From positions 248,001 to 312,000 of the forward strand of contig BAABWY010000003.1 in the NCBI GenBank assembly GCA_040367435.1: 64,000 bases of DNA, given 5' to 3'. The notes under the pieces were generated by a model. It saw nothing but the letters and a program-made list of their open reading frames with translations. It was not told the origin of the DNA and did not search any database. Each line of letters starts with the position of its first letter. Within the stretch, counting starts at the first letter, position 1. The stretch is from Hyphomicrobiales bacterium 4NK60-0047b. GTDB taxonomy: Bacteria > Pseudomonadota > Alphaproteobacteria > Rhizobiales > HXMU1428-3. Shown here piece by piece: positions 1 through 9,504 of the stretch. A program made the position numbers and the translations under genes.

Positions 1-2802
1 ATTGGCGATGGTGACTATAATGGTCCATTGGAAGTGAAAGATAGTTTTTCTGACAAACCAGATAATGTTACTTTCACACCTATTCCACCATGGAACTGCG
101 CGACGGTTGATGGTCAGAACTTTACTTGTACTCATCCTCCGTTGAACTTGCCTTCGGGTAGTCAGACTATTCTAAAAGTTCGTGCAAAATTCAATTACCC
201 AACTGAACATCAAGGTAAAGAAATTGAAAACTGTGCCACTTTGAAAGACGCCAAACCTGGCAATGACAAAGCTTGTGCTACAGGTAACTTACCTGAAGAT
301 CCTGAACCTGGTACAGACCCAGAAGATGACAAGAAACCAGACCTTTCTATTGATAAACAATGTAAGCCTGGTGTTCTTGGTGGTAAAATTTCTTGCCGGA
401 TTATGGTTCGCAATAATGGAGATGGTACACCAACTGGTATTATCCGCATCTATGATGTTGCGCGTATCATTGGCACAAATGCACCTTTATCTTCTGAGGA
501 TGTAACTCCTGATGGACCTGAATGGTCTTGTGAAGGGGAGCCGGTTCCTGATTTGGTTTGCGCAATTAATGGCGAGCACCTCACTCCTGGAACAACGAGA
601 TATTTTGATGCGAAAATCAGACTATCTGGAAAGGGACGTGAGCGTTATAGAAACTGTGCAACTGGTCATTATGAACCTAAAGGCACTGAGGAAGATCGCT
701 CGATCATTGGCAAGAAATGTGTTGAAGGCGGAGTTGATATCCGCGTTGAGAAAACAGGTCCTGCTCAATGTATTAAAGGAGAGGCTTGTACGTTTGATGT
801 GACCATCAAAAATACTGGCACTTCTGACTTTAACGGTTCTGTTCAAGTTGCCGATGCGCTTGGTCTTGCTGGTAGTGGATTGACTGTAGCTATTCAATCA
901 ATCTCACCGCCCCTACCATGTGATGCGCAACCAACAGCGGTTCCGTTTGTTTGCCAAGGCACACTAGATTTAGCTGCTGGCGAAAGTCAGACACATAAAA
1001 TCAGTCTCTTGTTTGAAGAGAGTGTAAAAGTTGATGGAACTCTGCGCAATTGCGCCATGGTTACTGACTCAGCACTTGGCAATGGCGGCGCGAAAGCTGC
1101 TCAGGGTAGCACTGGTAACAAAGGTAATGGTGAAATTGTTGGGTGTCATACCTTCACGCTTGATCCACCTAAAGAAGACCAATGCCGTGCACCACTTGTG
1201 ATGAACGACAATGGTGCTTGTGTCTGCCCATCTGGCACAAAATGGAATGGTCGTCGCTGTGTTGGTGATACGAGCCTACCTCCAGTTATCCCGCCCGTAG
1301 ATCTAGAGCCACTTTGTAAAGTTGGCAAAGGTGAAATGCGGACAAGTGATAACCGTTGCATTTGCCGCCCAGGATTTGTTCGCAAAGGTCCAAAACTTTG
1401 TGTACCACCTTCACGCGGCTGTACACCTGGACAAGGCGAGTATAAAAACCGCAAGGGCCAATGTGTCTGCCTTCGAGGCTACCGCCGTGGCTCAGATGGC
1501 ATCTGCCGCAAACCGGATACATGTAAGCCTGGTCGCAATGAGATTAAAGACCAATATGGCCGCTGTGTTTGTAAGCCTGGCTTTAACCGCACACAACGTG
1601 GCTATTGCGTGAAATTGCCTCCGATTTGTAAACTTGGTCCAAACGAGTTCCGCAATTCACAAGGTCAATGTGTTTGTAAACTTGGGTATACCAAGAACAA
1701 ACGTGGCATCTGTGTTAAACCACAGAGTTGTAAGCCTGGCCGGAATGAATTCAAAGACAAGTATGGTCGTTGTGTTTGTAAGCCCGGTTTCTCACGTAGC
1801 AAAAACGGTTATTGCGTGAAGCTACCTCCGATTTGCAAACTCGGTCCAAATGAGTTCCGCAATTCACAAGGTCAATGTGTATGTAAATCTGGATTTACTA
1901 AAAACAGATATGGCATTTGTCAGAAGATTCCAACCGGCTGTAAACCTGGCCGTAACGAATATAAAGACAAAAATGGTCGTTGTGTCTGTATCTCAGGATA
2001 CATCCGTGGCAAAGGTGGCTATTGCGTACAGAAACCAAGCAACAACTGCACAAAACCAAATGAAGTGAAAAATTCAAAAGGTAGATGTGTTTGTCGGGCT
2101 GGTTATTCACGCAACAAAAAAGGCATTTGTTCACCTAAGGTAACGTCTGTTCCTCCTTGTCGCTCAGGTAAGTTGGTGAAAGCTGGTAAAGCTTACCGCT
2201 GTGTTTGCCCGAAAGGCTGGAGCCGTAGACCTATTGGTAAAAATGGTGGTGCAGCTTGTATCAAACCACAAGTCAGCACTCCTAAGCCAGACTGTATCAA
2301 TGGTCGCCTTGCTAAACGAGGCAAGGGTTGGTATTGCAGTTGCCCGAAAGGCTATAACCGCAAAGCTTACAGCAATGGTGGTGCGTATTGCTCAAAACCA
2401 CCTAAGGCTACACCAAAACCACCTTGCTATAATGGCAGATTGTCTAAGCGTGGTAAGGGTTGGTATTGCTCATGCCCGAAAGGTTACAACCGTAAACCAA
2501 TTGGTAAAGGTGGTGCTTCTTGTGTGAAACGCCAGGTCTCCACTCCAAAACCACCTTGTTACAATGGTAAATTGTACAAACGTGGCAAGGGTTGGTATTG
2601 CGGTTGTGCGAAAGGTATGACGAGAAAGCCGATTGGCAAAGGTGGTGCAAGCTGTCAGAAAAAGGTAATTATTTATAAGCCTAAGAAGCCTATTTATAAG
2701 AAACCTGTAAAGATCAAGCCGCAGTTTAAACCGAAACCGAAGGTCTTTAAACCGCAACCAAAATTACAGTTGAAGAAAAAGCCAAATAGCCAATTCTTTT
2801 AA
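1..2802 (+). CDS. Large modular secreted-type protein, DUF11-like domains plus 13 Cys-rich modules (5' partial)
   Basis: The frame is open to the left edge: codons before the TTG at 28 read IGDGDYNGP and join smoothly to the next residues, a pattern typical of DUF11-like beta-sandwich repeats, so the true start lies outside the window. About 385 residues hold roughly three such extracellular domains. They are followed by nine modules of the form C-x(8-10)-C-x-C-x(9-11)-C, most beginning CKPG or CKLG and containing GRCVC, and four modules of a second type beginning CxNG with KGWYCSCPKG in the middle. The last 45 or so residues are a Lys/Pro-rich tail. Each module has four cysteines, which suggests two disulfides per module and export to an oxidising compartment; the signal peptide would be outside the window. 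Modules 5 and 7 are nearly identical at DNA level, a sign of internal duplication. A strong terminator follows. Function unknown; an adhesin or surface/matrix role is inference. Confidence 0.85.
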   Translation: MGDGDYNGPLEVKDSFSDKPDNVTFTPIPPWNCATVDGQNFTCTHPPLNLPSGSQTILKVRAKFNYPTEHQGKEIENCATLKDAKPGNDKACATGNLPEDPEPGTDPEDDKKPDLSIDKQCKPGVLGGKISCRIMVRNNGDGTPTGIIRIYDVARIIGTNAPLSSEDVTPDGPEWSCEGEPVPDLVCAINGEHLTPGTTRYFDAKIRLSGKGRERYRNCATGHYEPKGTEEDRSIIGKKCVEGGVDIRVEKTGPAQCIKGEACTFDVTIKNTGTSDFNGSVQVADALGLAGSGLTVAIQSISPPLPCDAQPTAVPFVCQGTLDLAAGESQTHKISLLFEESVKVDGTLRNCAMVTDSALGNGGAKAAQGSTGNKGNGEIVGCHTFTLDPPKEDQCRAPLVMNDNGACVCPSGTKWNGRRCVGDTSLPPVIPPVDLEPLCKVGKGEMRTSDNRCICRPGFVRKGPKLCVPPSRGCTPGQGEYKNRKGQCVCLRGYRRGSDGICRKPDTCKPGRNEIKDQYGRCVCKPGFNRTQRGYCVKLPPICKLGPNEFRNSQGQCVCKLGYTKNKRGICVKPQSCKPGRNEFKDKYGRCVCKPGFSRSKNGYCVKLPPICKLGPNEFRNSQGQCVCKSGFTKNRYGICQKIPTGCKPGRNEYKDKNGRCVCISGYIRGKGGYCVQKPSNNCTKPNEVKNSKGRCVCRAGYSRNKKGICSPKVTSVPPCRSGKLVKAGKAYRCVCPKGWSRRPIGKNGGAACIKPQVSTPKPDCINGRLAKRGKGWYCSCPKGYNRKAYSNGGAYCSKPPKATPKPPCYNGRLSKRGKGWYCSCPKGYNRKPIGKGGASCVKRQVSTPKPPCYNGKLYKRGKGWYCGCAKGMTRKPIGKGGASCQKKVIIYKPKKPIYKKPVKIKPQFKPKPKVFKPQPKLQLKKKPNSQFF

Positions 2803-2843
2803 ACTTTAGGGTCTAAACTCTAATAAAAATCAAGAGAAAGCAG

Positions 2844-2877
2844 CCCTCGGCAATTATTTGCCGGGGGTTTTTATTTT
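2844..2877 (+). terminator. Rho-independent terminator after the Cys-rich protein gene
   Basis: A 10-bp stem (CCCTCGGCAA with TTGCCGGGGG, one G-T pair) closes a TTAT loop and runs into TTTTTATTTTT on the + strand. It lies 42 bp after the TAA of the upstream gene and slightly overlaps the end of the convergent mutM. The other strand lacks a T run after the stem, so it works mainly for the + strand gene. Confidence 0.85.
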
Positions 2878-3761
2878 TGGCAGTTTGGACAATAAAAAGA
2901 CGAGCGGCCTGATTGAACAATGCGTTCAATTGTGCCTTTGCAATTTTTTGCTAAACAGCTCTCACCTTCTCTTCCATAAACCTGGAATGAATGTTGGAAA
3001 TATCCCAAGGAGCCATCTGCTTTGGCATAATCTTTCAACGTTGAACCGCCAGCTTTAATAGCATCTTGCAAAACTTGGCGAATGGCTTTTGTGAGCTCTG
3101 TCGCCTTTTTGGTTGGTTTACCAGCTTTGGTAACCAGAATTGATGCCGGTTGGGTCGGATTTATTTTTACCTTGAACAAAGCTTCGAGCACATAAATGTT
3201 GCCAAGACCAGCCACGACCCGTTGATCAAGAAGGAACGATTTTATTGGTGTCTTTTTCAGCTGTTTTACTTTGCCGTTTTTGTCTTTGATTACCGCTTTT
3301 TCAGCTAAGGTAACCTCACTAAACTCATTTCCCAAAGGCTCAGGACCCAGGTCAATAAAGGATTTATGGTTTTGCAAATTTACCTCTTCGACTAAATCCA
3401 TATAGCCGAAGCGGCGTGGGTCATTATAGCGAATGACATCACCATTAGAGAGATGAAAGACAATATGATCATGTTTGGGATTAACGTTGTTTTCTCCCAA
3501 ACTCACATCTCCATTAACTGTGAACTTTCCACTCATGCCGAGATGCATCATAAGAATGTCTTTTGAAGAAAGGTGAACGAGAACATATTTTGCTCGCCTG
3601 GATAAATACTCAACTTTGACGCCAGTTAACCTTTTGACGAAGTCTTTTGGGAATGGAAAGCGCAAGTTTTCTCTATTTTGCTCGATTTTCACTAGTTTTT
3701 CCCCTGTCATATGGGGGGATAGCCCTCTCATCACTGTTTCGACTTCAGGTAATTCTGGCAT
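2871..3761 (-). CDS. mutM: Formamidopyrimidine-DNA glycosylase MutM/Fpg
   Basis: Base-excision repair bifunctional glycosylase/AP lyase that removes 8-oxoguanine and formamidopyrimidines. The protein begins MPELPEVETV, giving the Pro2 nucleophile and Glu3; Lys58 lies in the RRAKYVL motif, HLGMSG follows, and NDPRRFG is the DNA-binding loop. The C-terminus carries the zinc finger C-x4-C-x16-C-x2-C (CLAKNCKG ... CPNCQK). At 296 residues it is slightly longer than the enterobacterial enzyme, as is usual in alphaproteobacteria. It is divergent from ubiE with a shared 203-bp intergenic region, an arrangement common in Rhizobiales. All key residues are present. Confidence 0.97.
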   Translation of the reverse strand: MPELPEVETVMRGLSPHMTGEKLVKIEQNRENLRFPFPKDFVKRLTGVKVEYLSRRAKYVLVHLSSKDILMMHLGMSGKFTVNGDVSLGENNVNPKHDHIVFHLSNGDVIRYNDPRRFGYMDLVEEVNLQNHKSFIDLGPEPLGNEFSEVTLAEKAVIKDKNGKVKQLKKTPIKSFLLDQRVVAGLGNIYVLEALFKVKINPTQPASILVTKAGKPTKKATELTKAIRQVLQDAIKAGGSTLKDYAKADGSLGYFQHSFQVYGREGESCLAKNCKGTIERIVQSGRSSFYCPNCQK

Positions 3762-3964
3762 TTTTGCTCCTCATTAAACGGATTTAGAGCACGTTGCCCT
3801 TTAATTCTTCAGCATTCCATTGATTTCTTTACCAAGTCTACAGAATATGGGCAAAATTGATGTGCTATACCAGCTCAATTAATTCTTGTTATCTGGCAAT
3901 CAAGAGCCGGATCAGCTATGGTGCTGACAAAGTTTTAATGTGCAAAACGAACAGATAGATCGAG

Positions 3965-4717
3965 ATGACAGACAACACAAGTTCATATGGCTTTCAAACT
4001 GTATCCCCTAATGAAAAACAAGGCCGGGTTAATCATGTATTTTCTCGCGTTGCGAAAGATTATGACCTGATGAATGACCTCATGTCTGGTGGCATGCATA
4101 GGGTTTGGAAAAACGAACTTATCACTATGTTGGCTCCGCGCGCAGTGGGTCCTTTGAACCATTTGGATGTTGCTGGTGGTACTGGTGACATTACGTTTCG
4201 TATTTTAGAAAAAGCCAGTTCTGAAGCGAAGGGCACCATTTTAGATATTTCGCGTGAGATGCTGGAAGTTGGACGTGAGCGCGCGGTTGAAAACGGAACT
4301 GCTTCCAAACTCGAATTTATTGAAGGCAATGCAGAGAGCCTTCCTTTTGAAGATAAGACATTTGATAGTTATACAATCGCGTTTGGCATTCGTAATGTGC
4401 CGCGTATTGATTTAGCTCTCACTGAAGCTTACCGGGTTTTAAAACCGGGCGGGCGTTTTATTTGCCTGGAATTTTCTGAAGTGACTATGCCGGTACTTGA
4501 TGAGATTTATGAAAAGTTTTCGTTTCATGTCATCCCGAAAATGGGTGAGATGGTTATGGGCGATGGTGAACCTTATCAATATTTGGTTGAGAGCATTCGT
4601 AAATTTCCAAAACAAGAGGTATTTAAATCCATGATTTCTGAGGCTGGGTTTTCACGTGCCTCATACCGCAATCTCACAGGCGGGATTGCGGCACTTCATT
4701 CTGGATGGCGCACTTAA
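3965..4717 (+). CDS. ubiE: Ubiquinone/menaquinone C-methyltransferase UbiE
   Basis: SAM-dependent C-methyltransferase of ubiquinone biosynthesis. The N-terminal part has [24 protein letters not shown], which matches the family's KVxxVFDxVAxxYDxMNDxMSxGxHRxWK signature in form; the SAM-binding motif I is LDVAGGTGD near residue 68, and RVLKPGGR is motif III. The length of 250 residues is normal. It begins the + strand series ubiE-ubiB-coaBC-dut; ubiB follows after 60 bp, and UbiB is needed for the same pathway, so co-transcription is likely. Confidence 0.96.
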   Translation: MTDNTSSYGFQTVSPNEKQGRVNHVFSRVAKDYDLMNDLMSGGMHRVWKNELITMLAPRAVGPLNHLDVAGGTGDITFRILEKASSEAKGTILDISREMLEVGRERAVENGTASKLEFIEGNAESLPFEDKTFDSYTIAFGIRNVPRIDLALTEAYRVLKPGGRFICLEFSEVTMPVLDEIYEKFSFHVIPKMGEMVMGDGEPYQYLVESIRKFPKQEVFKSMISEAGFSRASYRNLTGGIAALHSGWRT

Positions 4718-4777
4718 AAGCTCTTCTCTTTTTTACTGTTTAATCGTCTCAACCAATAGAACAATTGTTATATATTT

Positions 4778-6376
4778 ATGGCCAACCCACTCAGCAACAC
4801 ATACCGCCTCATTAAAGCTGGCATCACCCTCACCTATTATGGTGTGACATTATTTCCCAAGCATATCCCTACTCCTTTGCCGGTGAAATTTCTGCGATTT
4901 TTGCTTTTGCCGTTTTCTCTACTGGGCATGATTTTGCGTGCACCTTTTGGTCATCAGTCTCCTTCAGAGCGCTTGGTCACGGCGCTTACTAAACTCGGCC
5001 CCACTTACATAAAGCTTGGGCAATTTTTAGCCACCCGCAGTGATATTATTGGCCCTGAATTGGCCAATGACTTATCGACCTTGCAAGATCGTTTGCCTCC
5101 CTTTCCACAAGACGAAGCTGTTGCGGAGATTGAAAAGCAACTAGGCGCACCCATTGATGAGCTGTTTGTTGAATTTGGGCCACCGATTGCGGCGGCTTCC
5201 ATTGCTCAGGTGCATAAGGCGATCATCCTTGATAAGGGAATTGAAAAAGAAGTTGCTGTTAAAGTTTTGCGCCCTGGCATTGAAAAACGTTTTTTCCAGG
5301 ATCAGGATAGTTTTCGTTTTGCTGCGAATTTGGTTGAGACTTTTTCTAAAGCTGCGCGGCGTATGCGGCCAGTTGAGGTTGTAAAAACGTTGGATCGCTC
5401 TGTGACCATTGAGCTTGATCTTCGGCTCGAGGCGTCGGCGATTAGTGAGTTAAGCGAGAACACTGCAAATGATGAAAAATTCAGGACACCTGATGTTCAC
5501 TGGTCTCACATCACAGGGCGTGTTCTTACGACTGAGTGGATTGATGGAACGCCTATTTCAAACATCAGCTTGCTTGAAAAAGAAGGTCATAACCTGACGG
5601 ACCTTGGCACGCATGTGTTGCAATCTTTTTTGCGCCACGCGATGCGGGATGGTTTCTTTCATGCGGACATGCACCCGGGGAATTTGTTTGTCGACAAGGC
5701 TGGCAATTTAGTTGCGATTGATTGCGGGATTATGGGCCGGATGAAACCTAAGGAACAAAAGTTTTTAGCGCGCATATTGCATGGCTTTGTTACCGGTGAT
5801 TATCTGGATGCCGCTCAGGCTCATGTTGATGCTGGCTATGTACCTGACCATCATTCTGTTCAAGAATTTGCGCAAGGGTTGCGCGCAATTGGGGAGCCGA
5901 TTGCTGATAAAGCTGCTTTTGAGATTTCTATGGCGCGGTTTCTTGGGCAATTACTTGAGTACACCGCGGTTTACGACATGGCGGCCAGGCCTGAACTTAT
6001 TTTGCTGCAAAAGAATATGGTCATCGCTGAAGGAGTGGCGCGCTCGCTCAACCCAGAGCTTAATTTATGGAAAGCGTCTGAGCCAGTAGTGAAAGAGTGG
6101 CTGCAAGATCAACTTGGCCCTGTTGCCAAGATGAAAAAGATGACTGCCGGATTGCAAGCGCTTGATCAGTTCATGGATGAAATACCGAGCCACTTAACCA
6201 TTCTAGAGAAAAACATGAACGGACTTTCGCGTCTTGCCAGTAAAGTACAAGACATGGATGAGGAGCGTCTCACCCAATTGGTTGAGGGAAAACCGCAAAA
6301 GGGTCTTTCAAACCAATTAGCCATATGGCTCATAGCGCTTAGCCTTGCTACGATTGCCTTTAAGCAATTGTTCTAG
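4778..6376 (+). CDS. ubiB: UbiB/ABC1-family atypical kinase for ubiquinone biosynthesis
   Basis: Member of the ADCK/UbiB protein-kinase-like family, required for efficient ubiquinone synthesis. The KxGQ motif is present (IKLGQFLATRSDI), followed by the Ala-rich loop (AAASIAQVHKA) in place of the kinase glycine loop, the catalytic-loop region HADMHPGNLFV, and the metal-binding DCG (AIDCGIMGRM, where typical kinases have DFG). The last 20 residues (LAIWLIALSLATIAFKQLF) form a likely C-terminal membrane anchor. Length 532 residues is usual. It follows ubiE and precedes coaBC. Confidence 0.95.
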   Translation: MANPLSNTYRLIKAGITLTYYGVTLFPKHIPTPLPVKFLRFLLLPFSLLGMILRAPFGHQSPSERLVTALTKLGPTYIKLGQFLATRSDIIGPELANDLSTLQDRLPPFPQDEAVAEIEKQLGAPIDELFVEFGPPIAAASIAQVHKAIILDKGIEKEVAVKVLRPGIEKRFFQDQDSFRFAANLVETFSKAARRMRPVEVVKTLDRSVTIELDLRLEASAISELSENTANDEKFRTPDVHWSHITGRVLTTEWIDGTPISNISLLEKEGHNLTDLGTHVLQSFLRHAMRDGFFHADMHPGNLFVDKAGNLVAIDCGIMGRMKPKEQKFLARILHGFVTGDYLDAAQAHVDAGYVPDHHSVQEFAQGLRAIGEPIADKAAFEISMARFLGQLLEYTAVYDMAARPELILLQKNMVIAEGVARSLNPELNLWKASEPVVKEWLQDQLGPVAKMKKMTAGLQALDQFMDEIPSHLTILEKNMNGLSRLASKVQDMDEERLTQLVEGKPQKGLSNQLAIWLIALSLATIAFKQLF

Positions 6377-6449
6377 CTTTATTTTGTGGGATTGAAACTG
6401 GTTAGATGAGATCTTATATATAAATAACACTTAGTGTTTGAGACATAAT

Positions 6450-7649
6450 ATGACGGACAAAAAATCTATTCTTTTAATTATTGGTGGCGGTATTGCAGCT
6501 TACAAATGTTTGGAGCTGATCCGCCGCTTGAAAGAACACAATATTTCTGTCACGCCTGTGCTTACAAAAGCTGGGGCTGAATTTGTGACGCCGCTTTCGC
6601 TTGCGACTTTAGCTGAGACTGAAGTACACACCGACCTGTTTGATTTAAAAAATGAAACCGAGATTGGGCACATCCAACTTTCTCGCCAAGCTGACTTGGT
6701 TGTTGTGGCGCCGGCCACTGCTGATCTGATGGCCAAGATGGCAAACGGGTTAGCGAATGATTTGGCCAGCACATTATTACTTGCCACAGACAAGGATGTG
6801 TTAGTAGCACCTGCGATGAATGTGCGCATGTGGGACCACCCTGCGACCCAGCGCAATATTGAAACTTTGAAACAAGATGGCGTCCGGTTTATTGGACCTG
6901 ATGTTGGTGATATGGCGTGCGGTGAAACGGGGCCTGGCCGCCTTAGTGAACCGGCGGAAATTGTCCAAGCTATTCAATCTACATTACATGTCAAAAAAGG
7001 CCCGCTTGAAGGCAAGTCTGTTCTCATCACCGCTGGCCCGACCCATGAACCGATTGACCCTGTTCGTTATATAGCGAACCGCTCAAGCGGAAAACAAGGC
7101 TATGCATTAGCCGAAATTGCTGCATCGCTTGGTGCTGATGTGACATTGGTCTCTGGCCCTACCAAATTGTCACCACCTGCAGGGGTTCGTTTTATTGAAA
7201 TTGAAACCGCACGTGAAATGCGGGATGCAACATTGGCAAACCTACCAGTAGATATAGCCATTTGCGCGGCAGCTGTTGCTGATTGGCGCGTGAAGAAATC
7301 TGCTGGTCAAAAAATGAAGAAATCAAAAGATGGTTTGCCAGTTTTGGACCTTGCGGAGAACCCTGATATTTTAGCAAGTCTTTCTGATTTAAAAGATAAC
7401 CGCCCTCACCTTCTCATTGGTTTTGCCGCAGAGACTGAAACTGTAATTGATCATGCTAAGAAGAAACTAAAGAAAAAAGGCTGTGATTGGATTGTTGCAA
7501 ACGATGTGAGTGCAGAGGGCAATGTTTTTGGTAATGATGAAACGTCTATTCATATTATTACCAAAGAGAGTGTTGAGAGTTTTGAGAAAGTAACTAAAAG
7601 TGAGGCTGCTCGACATGTATTACTCAAAGCAGCTGAGACAATTAAATAA
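6450..7649 (+). CDS. coaBC: Bifunctional phosphopantothenoylcysteine decarboxylase / phosphopantothenate-cysteine ligase
   Basis: Two steps of coenzyme A synthesis. The N-terminal flavoprotein half (CoaC) shows IGGGIAAYK, VVVAPATADLMAKMANG, PAMNVRMWDHPATQ and the catalytic-cysteine segment MACGETGPGRL. The C-terminal half (CoaB) shows ITAGPTHEPIDPVR, NRSSGKQGYALA, AAAVADWR and VANDVS. The frame can extend four codons upstream to a TTG at 6438, but the ATG at 6450 gives a normal N-terminus (MTDKKSILLIIGGG) and is preferred, giving 399 residues. The dut gene follows after 23 bp, the coaBC-dut pair found in many proteobacteria. Confidence 0.95.
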   Translation: MTDKKSILLIIGGGIAAYKCLELIRRLKEHNISVTPVLTKAGAEFVTPLSLATLAETEVHTDLFDLKNETEIGHIQLSRQADLVVVAPATADLMAKMANGLANDLASTLLLATDKDVLVAPAMNVRMWDHPATQRNIETLKQDGVRFIGPDVGDMACGETGPGRLSEPAEIVQAIQSTLHVKKGPLEGKSVLITAGPTHEPIDPVRYIANRSSGKQGYALAEIAASLGADVTLVSGPTKLSPPAGVRFIEIETAREMRDATLANLPVDIAICAAAVADWRVKKSAGQKMKKSKDGLPVLDLAENPDILASLSDLKDNRPHLLIGFAAETETVIDHAKKKLKKKGCDWIVANDVSAEGNVFGNDETSIHIITKESVESFEKVTKSEAARHVLLKAAETIK

Positions 7650-7672
7650 AAATATAAGAAAACGAGCGGCAG

Positions 7673-8134
7673 ATGAAAGATACAAAAGTTAAAATTCTAC
7701 TTTCACCTTTACCACATGGAGAGGGGTTTGACCTTCCTTCTTATGAAACAGCTGGTGCGGCTGGAATGGATTTAAGAGCGGCTCTGCCTGAAGGGACGCC
7801 CGTTATATTAGGCCCCATGCAACGCAGCCTCATACCTACTGGATTTGCTATTGAACTTCCGCAAAGTTTTGAAGCGCAAGTGCGGCCGCGTTCTGGTTTG
7901 GCCCTTAAATCTGGGGTAACTGTTTTAAATAGCCCGGGTACGATTGATTGTGATTACCGGGGAGAAATTAAAGTTATTTTGATTAATCTCTCAGAACAGC
8001 CTGTTGAGATCAACCGTGGTGACCGAATTGCACAAATGGTAATCGCGCCTGTGACACAAGTTAAGGTTACAAAAGCTGATCAACTCTCGCTAACCAAGCG
8101 TGGTGCCAAGGGGTTTGGATCGACCGGGAATTAG
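7673..8134 (+). CDS. dut: Deoxyuridine 5'-triphosphate nucleotidohydrolase (dUTPase)
   Basis: Hydrolyses dUTP to dUMP and pyrophosphate, keeping uracil out of DNA and feeding thymidylate synthesis. The five trimeric-dUTPase motifs are visible: [30 protein letters not shown] with the catalytic Asp, [10 protein letters not shown], and the C-terminal [10 protein letters not shown]. At 153 residues it is normal in size. It lies directly behind coaBC in the same probable operon. Confidence 0.97.
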   Translation: MKDTKVKILLSPLPHGEGFDLPSYETAGAAGMDLRAALPEGTPVILGPMQRSLIPTGFAIELPQSFEAQVRPRSGLALKSGVTVLNSPGTIDCDYRGEIKVILINLSEQPVEINRGDRIAQMVIAPVTQVKVTKADQLSLTKRGAKGFGSTGN

Positions 8135-8172
8135 AAGACCTGACTGTTTTCTATCTAACTTCAATGTCTTAT

Positions 8173-8208
8173 CCTAGGCAAGATTTCGGTCCCAGGCTAG
8201 ATTTTGGC
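8173..8208. repeat. Two imperfect 18-bp direct repeats in the dut-cysK gap
   Basis: Units CCTAGGCAAGATTTCGGT and CCCAGGCTAGATTTTGGC lie head to tail and match at 14 of 18 positions. They sit in the 246-bp gap 8135-8380, about 170 bp upstream of cysK. Direct spaced repeats of this size can be activator sites, but nothing else supports that here. Confidence 0.4.
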
Positions 8209-8380
8209 TTAAAGCTCTAATTTTACCAAAAAAACAGGGCCGTCTCTTTATTTGCAATATGCACTAAGAGATTGATTTTGTGGCAAACTCTACCTCGACT
8301 GAAATCAGGCCTTTATTCTTCTTGCACTTCTCAATAGACTGAAAATAAAATTTATATAACAAGCTATGTAAAGGTTCAAA

Positions 8381-9406
8381 ATGAGCGATAATCAAACATT
8401 TATTCCACCATTGACCATCTCTCAAATGGGACGTGGACGTGTCTATAATGATATTACAGAAACGATTGGTCATACACCTCTTGTTCGTTTGAGCAAGATT
8501 AAAGAACATTTTGAACTGAAATCAGATATTTTACTGAAGCTAGAATTCTTTAACCCACTTGCCAGTGTGAAAGACCGGATTGGTCTTTCTATGATTGATG
8601 CGCTTATGGAAGAAGGTACGATCGGCGAGAATACAGTTTTGATTGAACCAACAAGTGGTAACACAGGCATCGGGCTTGCCTTTATTGCGGCTGCTCGAGG
8701 GTTGCGGTTGATATTGATTATGCCTGAATCTATGTCAATCGAGAGACGCAAGATGCTTGCTCATTTGGGGGCAGAACTTGTTCTAACGCCTGCTGAAAAA
8801 GGCATGAAGGGTGCTCTTGAGAAATCTGCTGAAGTTATGGCTCAAAACCCTGATTCAGTGATGCCTTCTCAATTTTCATCTCCAGCGAACCCTGCTGTTC
8901 ATATAGCTACAACAGCTGAAGAAATTTGGAATGACACGAATGGCAATGTTGATGCCATTGTTTCAGGCATTGGTACCGGTGGGACAATTACGGGCTGTGC
9001 TGCTGTTTGGAAAGAGCGAAAACCGAAAACACAGATTGTTGCTGTTGAGCCAACAGACAGCCCTGTTCTTTCTGGTGGCGATCCTGGACCGCATAAAATT
9101 CAAGGTATTGGTGCAGGCTTTGTGCCTTCAATTGTGAATAAATCTTTGATCGATGATATTATAACCATCAGCAATGAAGAGAGCTTTTCTACAGCTCGTT
9201 TACTTGCACGACTTGAAGGCATCCCTGGTGGCATTTCGACTGGTGCGAATTTAATGGCCACAATAAAGTATATCCAAGACAATCAGCTTGATAGTAAAAC
9301 AGTTGTTACCTTTGCTCCCTCATTTGCTGAGCGCTATATGTCGACCCTCTTATTTGAAGATCCTGCTGAGACTGGTAGTGATGATAAAGGGCATGTAACA
9401 ATTTAA
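8381..9406 (+). CDS. cysK: Cysteine synthase A (O-acetylserine sulfhydrylase)
   Basis: PLP enzyme making cysteine from O-acetylserine and sulfide. After an N-terminal extension of about 20 residues come IGHTPLVRL, the PLP-lysine segment NPLASVKDRIG, the substrate loop TSGNTGIGLA, and the phosphate-binding region GIGTGGTITG. The motif order and the length of 341 residues fit CysK rather than cystathionine beta-synthase, since no CBS domains follow. The gap upstream (246 bp) suggests its own promoter. A weak hairpin with a T run follows at about 9430. Confidence 0.93.
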   Translation: MSDNQTFIPPLTISQMGRGRVYNDITETIGHTPLVRLSKIKEHFELKSDILLKLEFFNPLASVKDRIGLSMIDALMEEGTIGENTVLIEPTSGNTGIGLAFIAAARGLRLILIMPESMSIERRKMLAHLGAELVLTPAEKGMKGALEKSAEVMAQNPDSVMPSQFSSPANPAVHIATTAEEIWNDTNGNVDAIVSGIGTGGTITGCAAVWKERKPKTQIVAVEPTDSPVLSGGDPGPHKIQGIGAGFVPSIVNKSLIDDIITISNEESFSTARLLARLEGIPGGISTGANLMATIKYIQDNQLDSKTVVTFAPSFAERYMSTLLFEDPAETGSDDKGHVTI

Positions 9407-9429
9407 GAACTCAATCGGCTTTTAGTGCG

Positions 9430-9448
9430 GGCTTTGAGAGCCTTTTTT
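9430..9448 (+). terminator. Weak candidate terminator after cysK
   Basis: GGCT and AGCC pair across a five-base loop and are followed by six T residues. The stem is only 4 bp (5 with a wobble pair), so this is a weak call based on the T run and on its place 24 bp after the cysK stop codon. Confidence 0.35.
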
Positions 9449-9504
9449 GGAGAGGCCTTTGGGGGCTTTGGGATGATTGGGTTTTTGACAGTAAAGTTAA
9501 GATT

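Noticed and set aside
8264-8509. Minus-strand ORF across the cysK start
   Set aside because: Overlaps the clear start of cysK on the other strand, lacks a domain, and has a composition typical of an antisense shadow.
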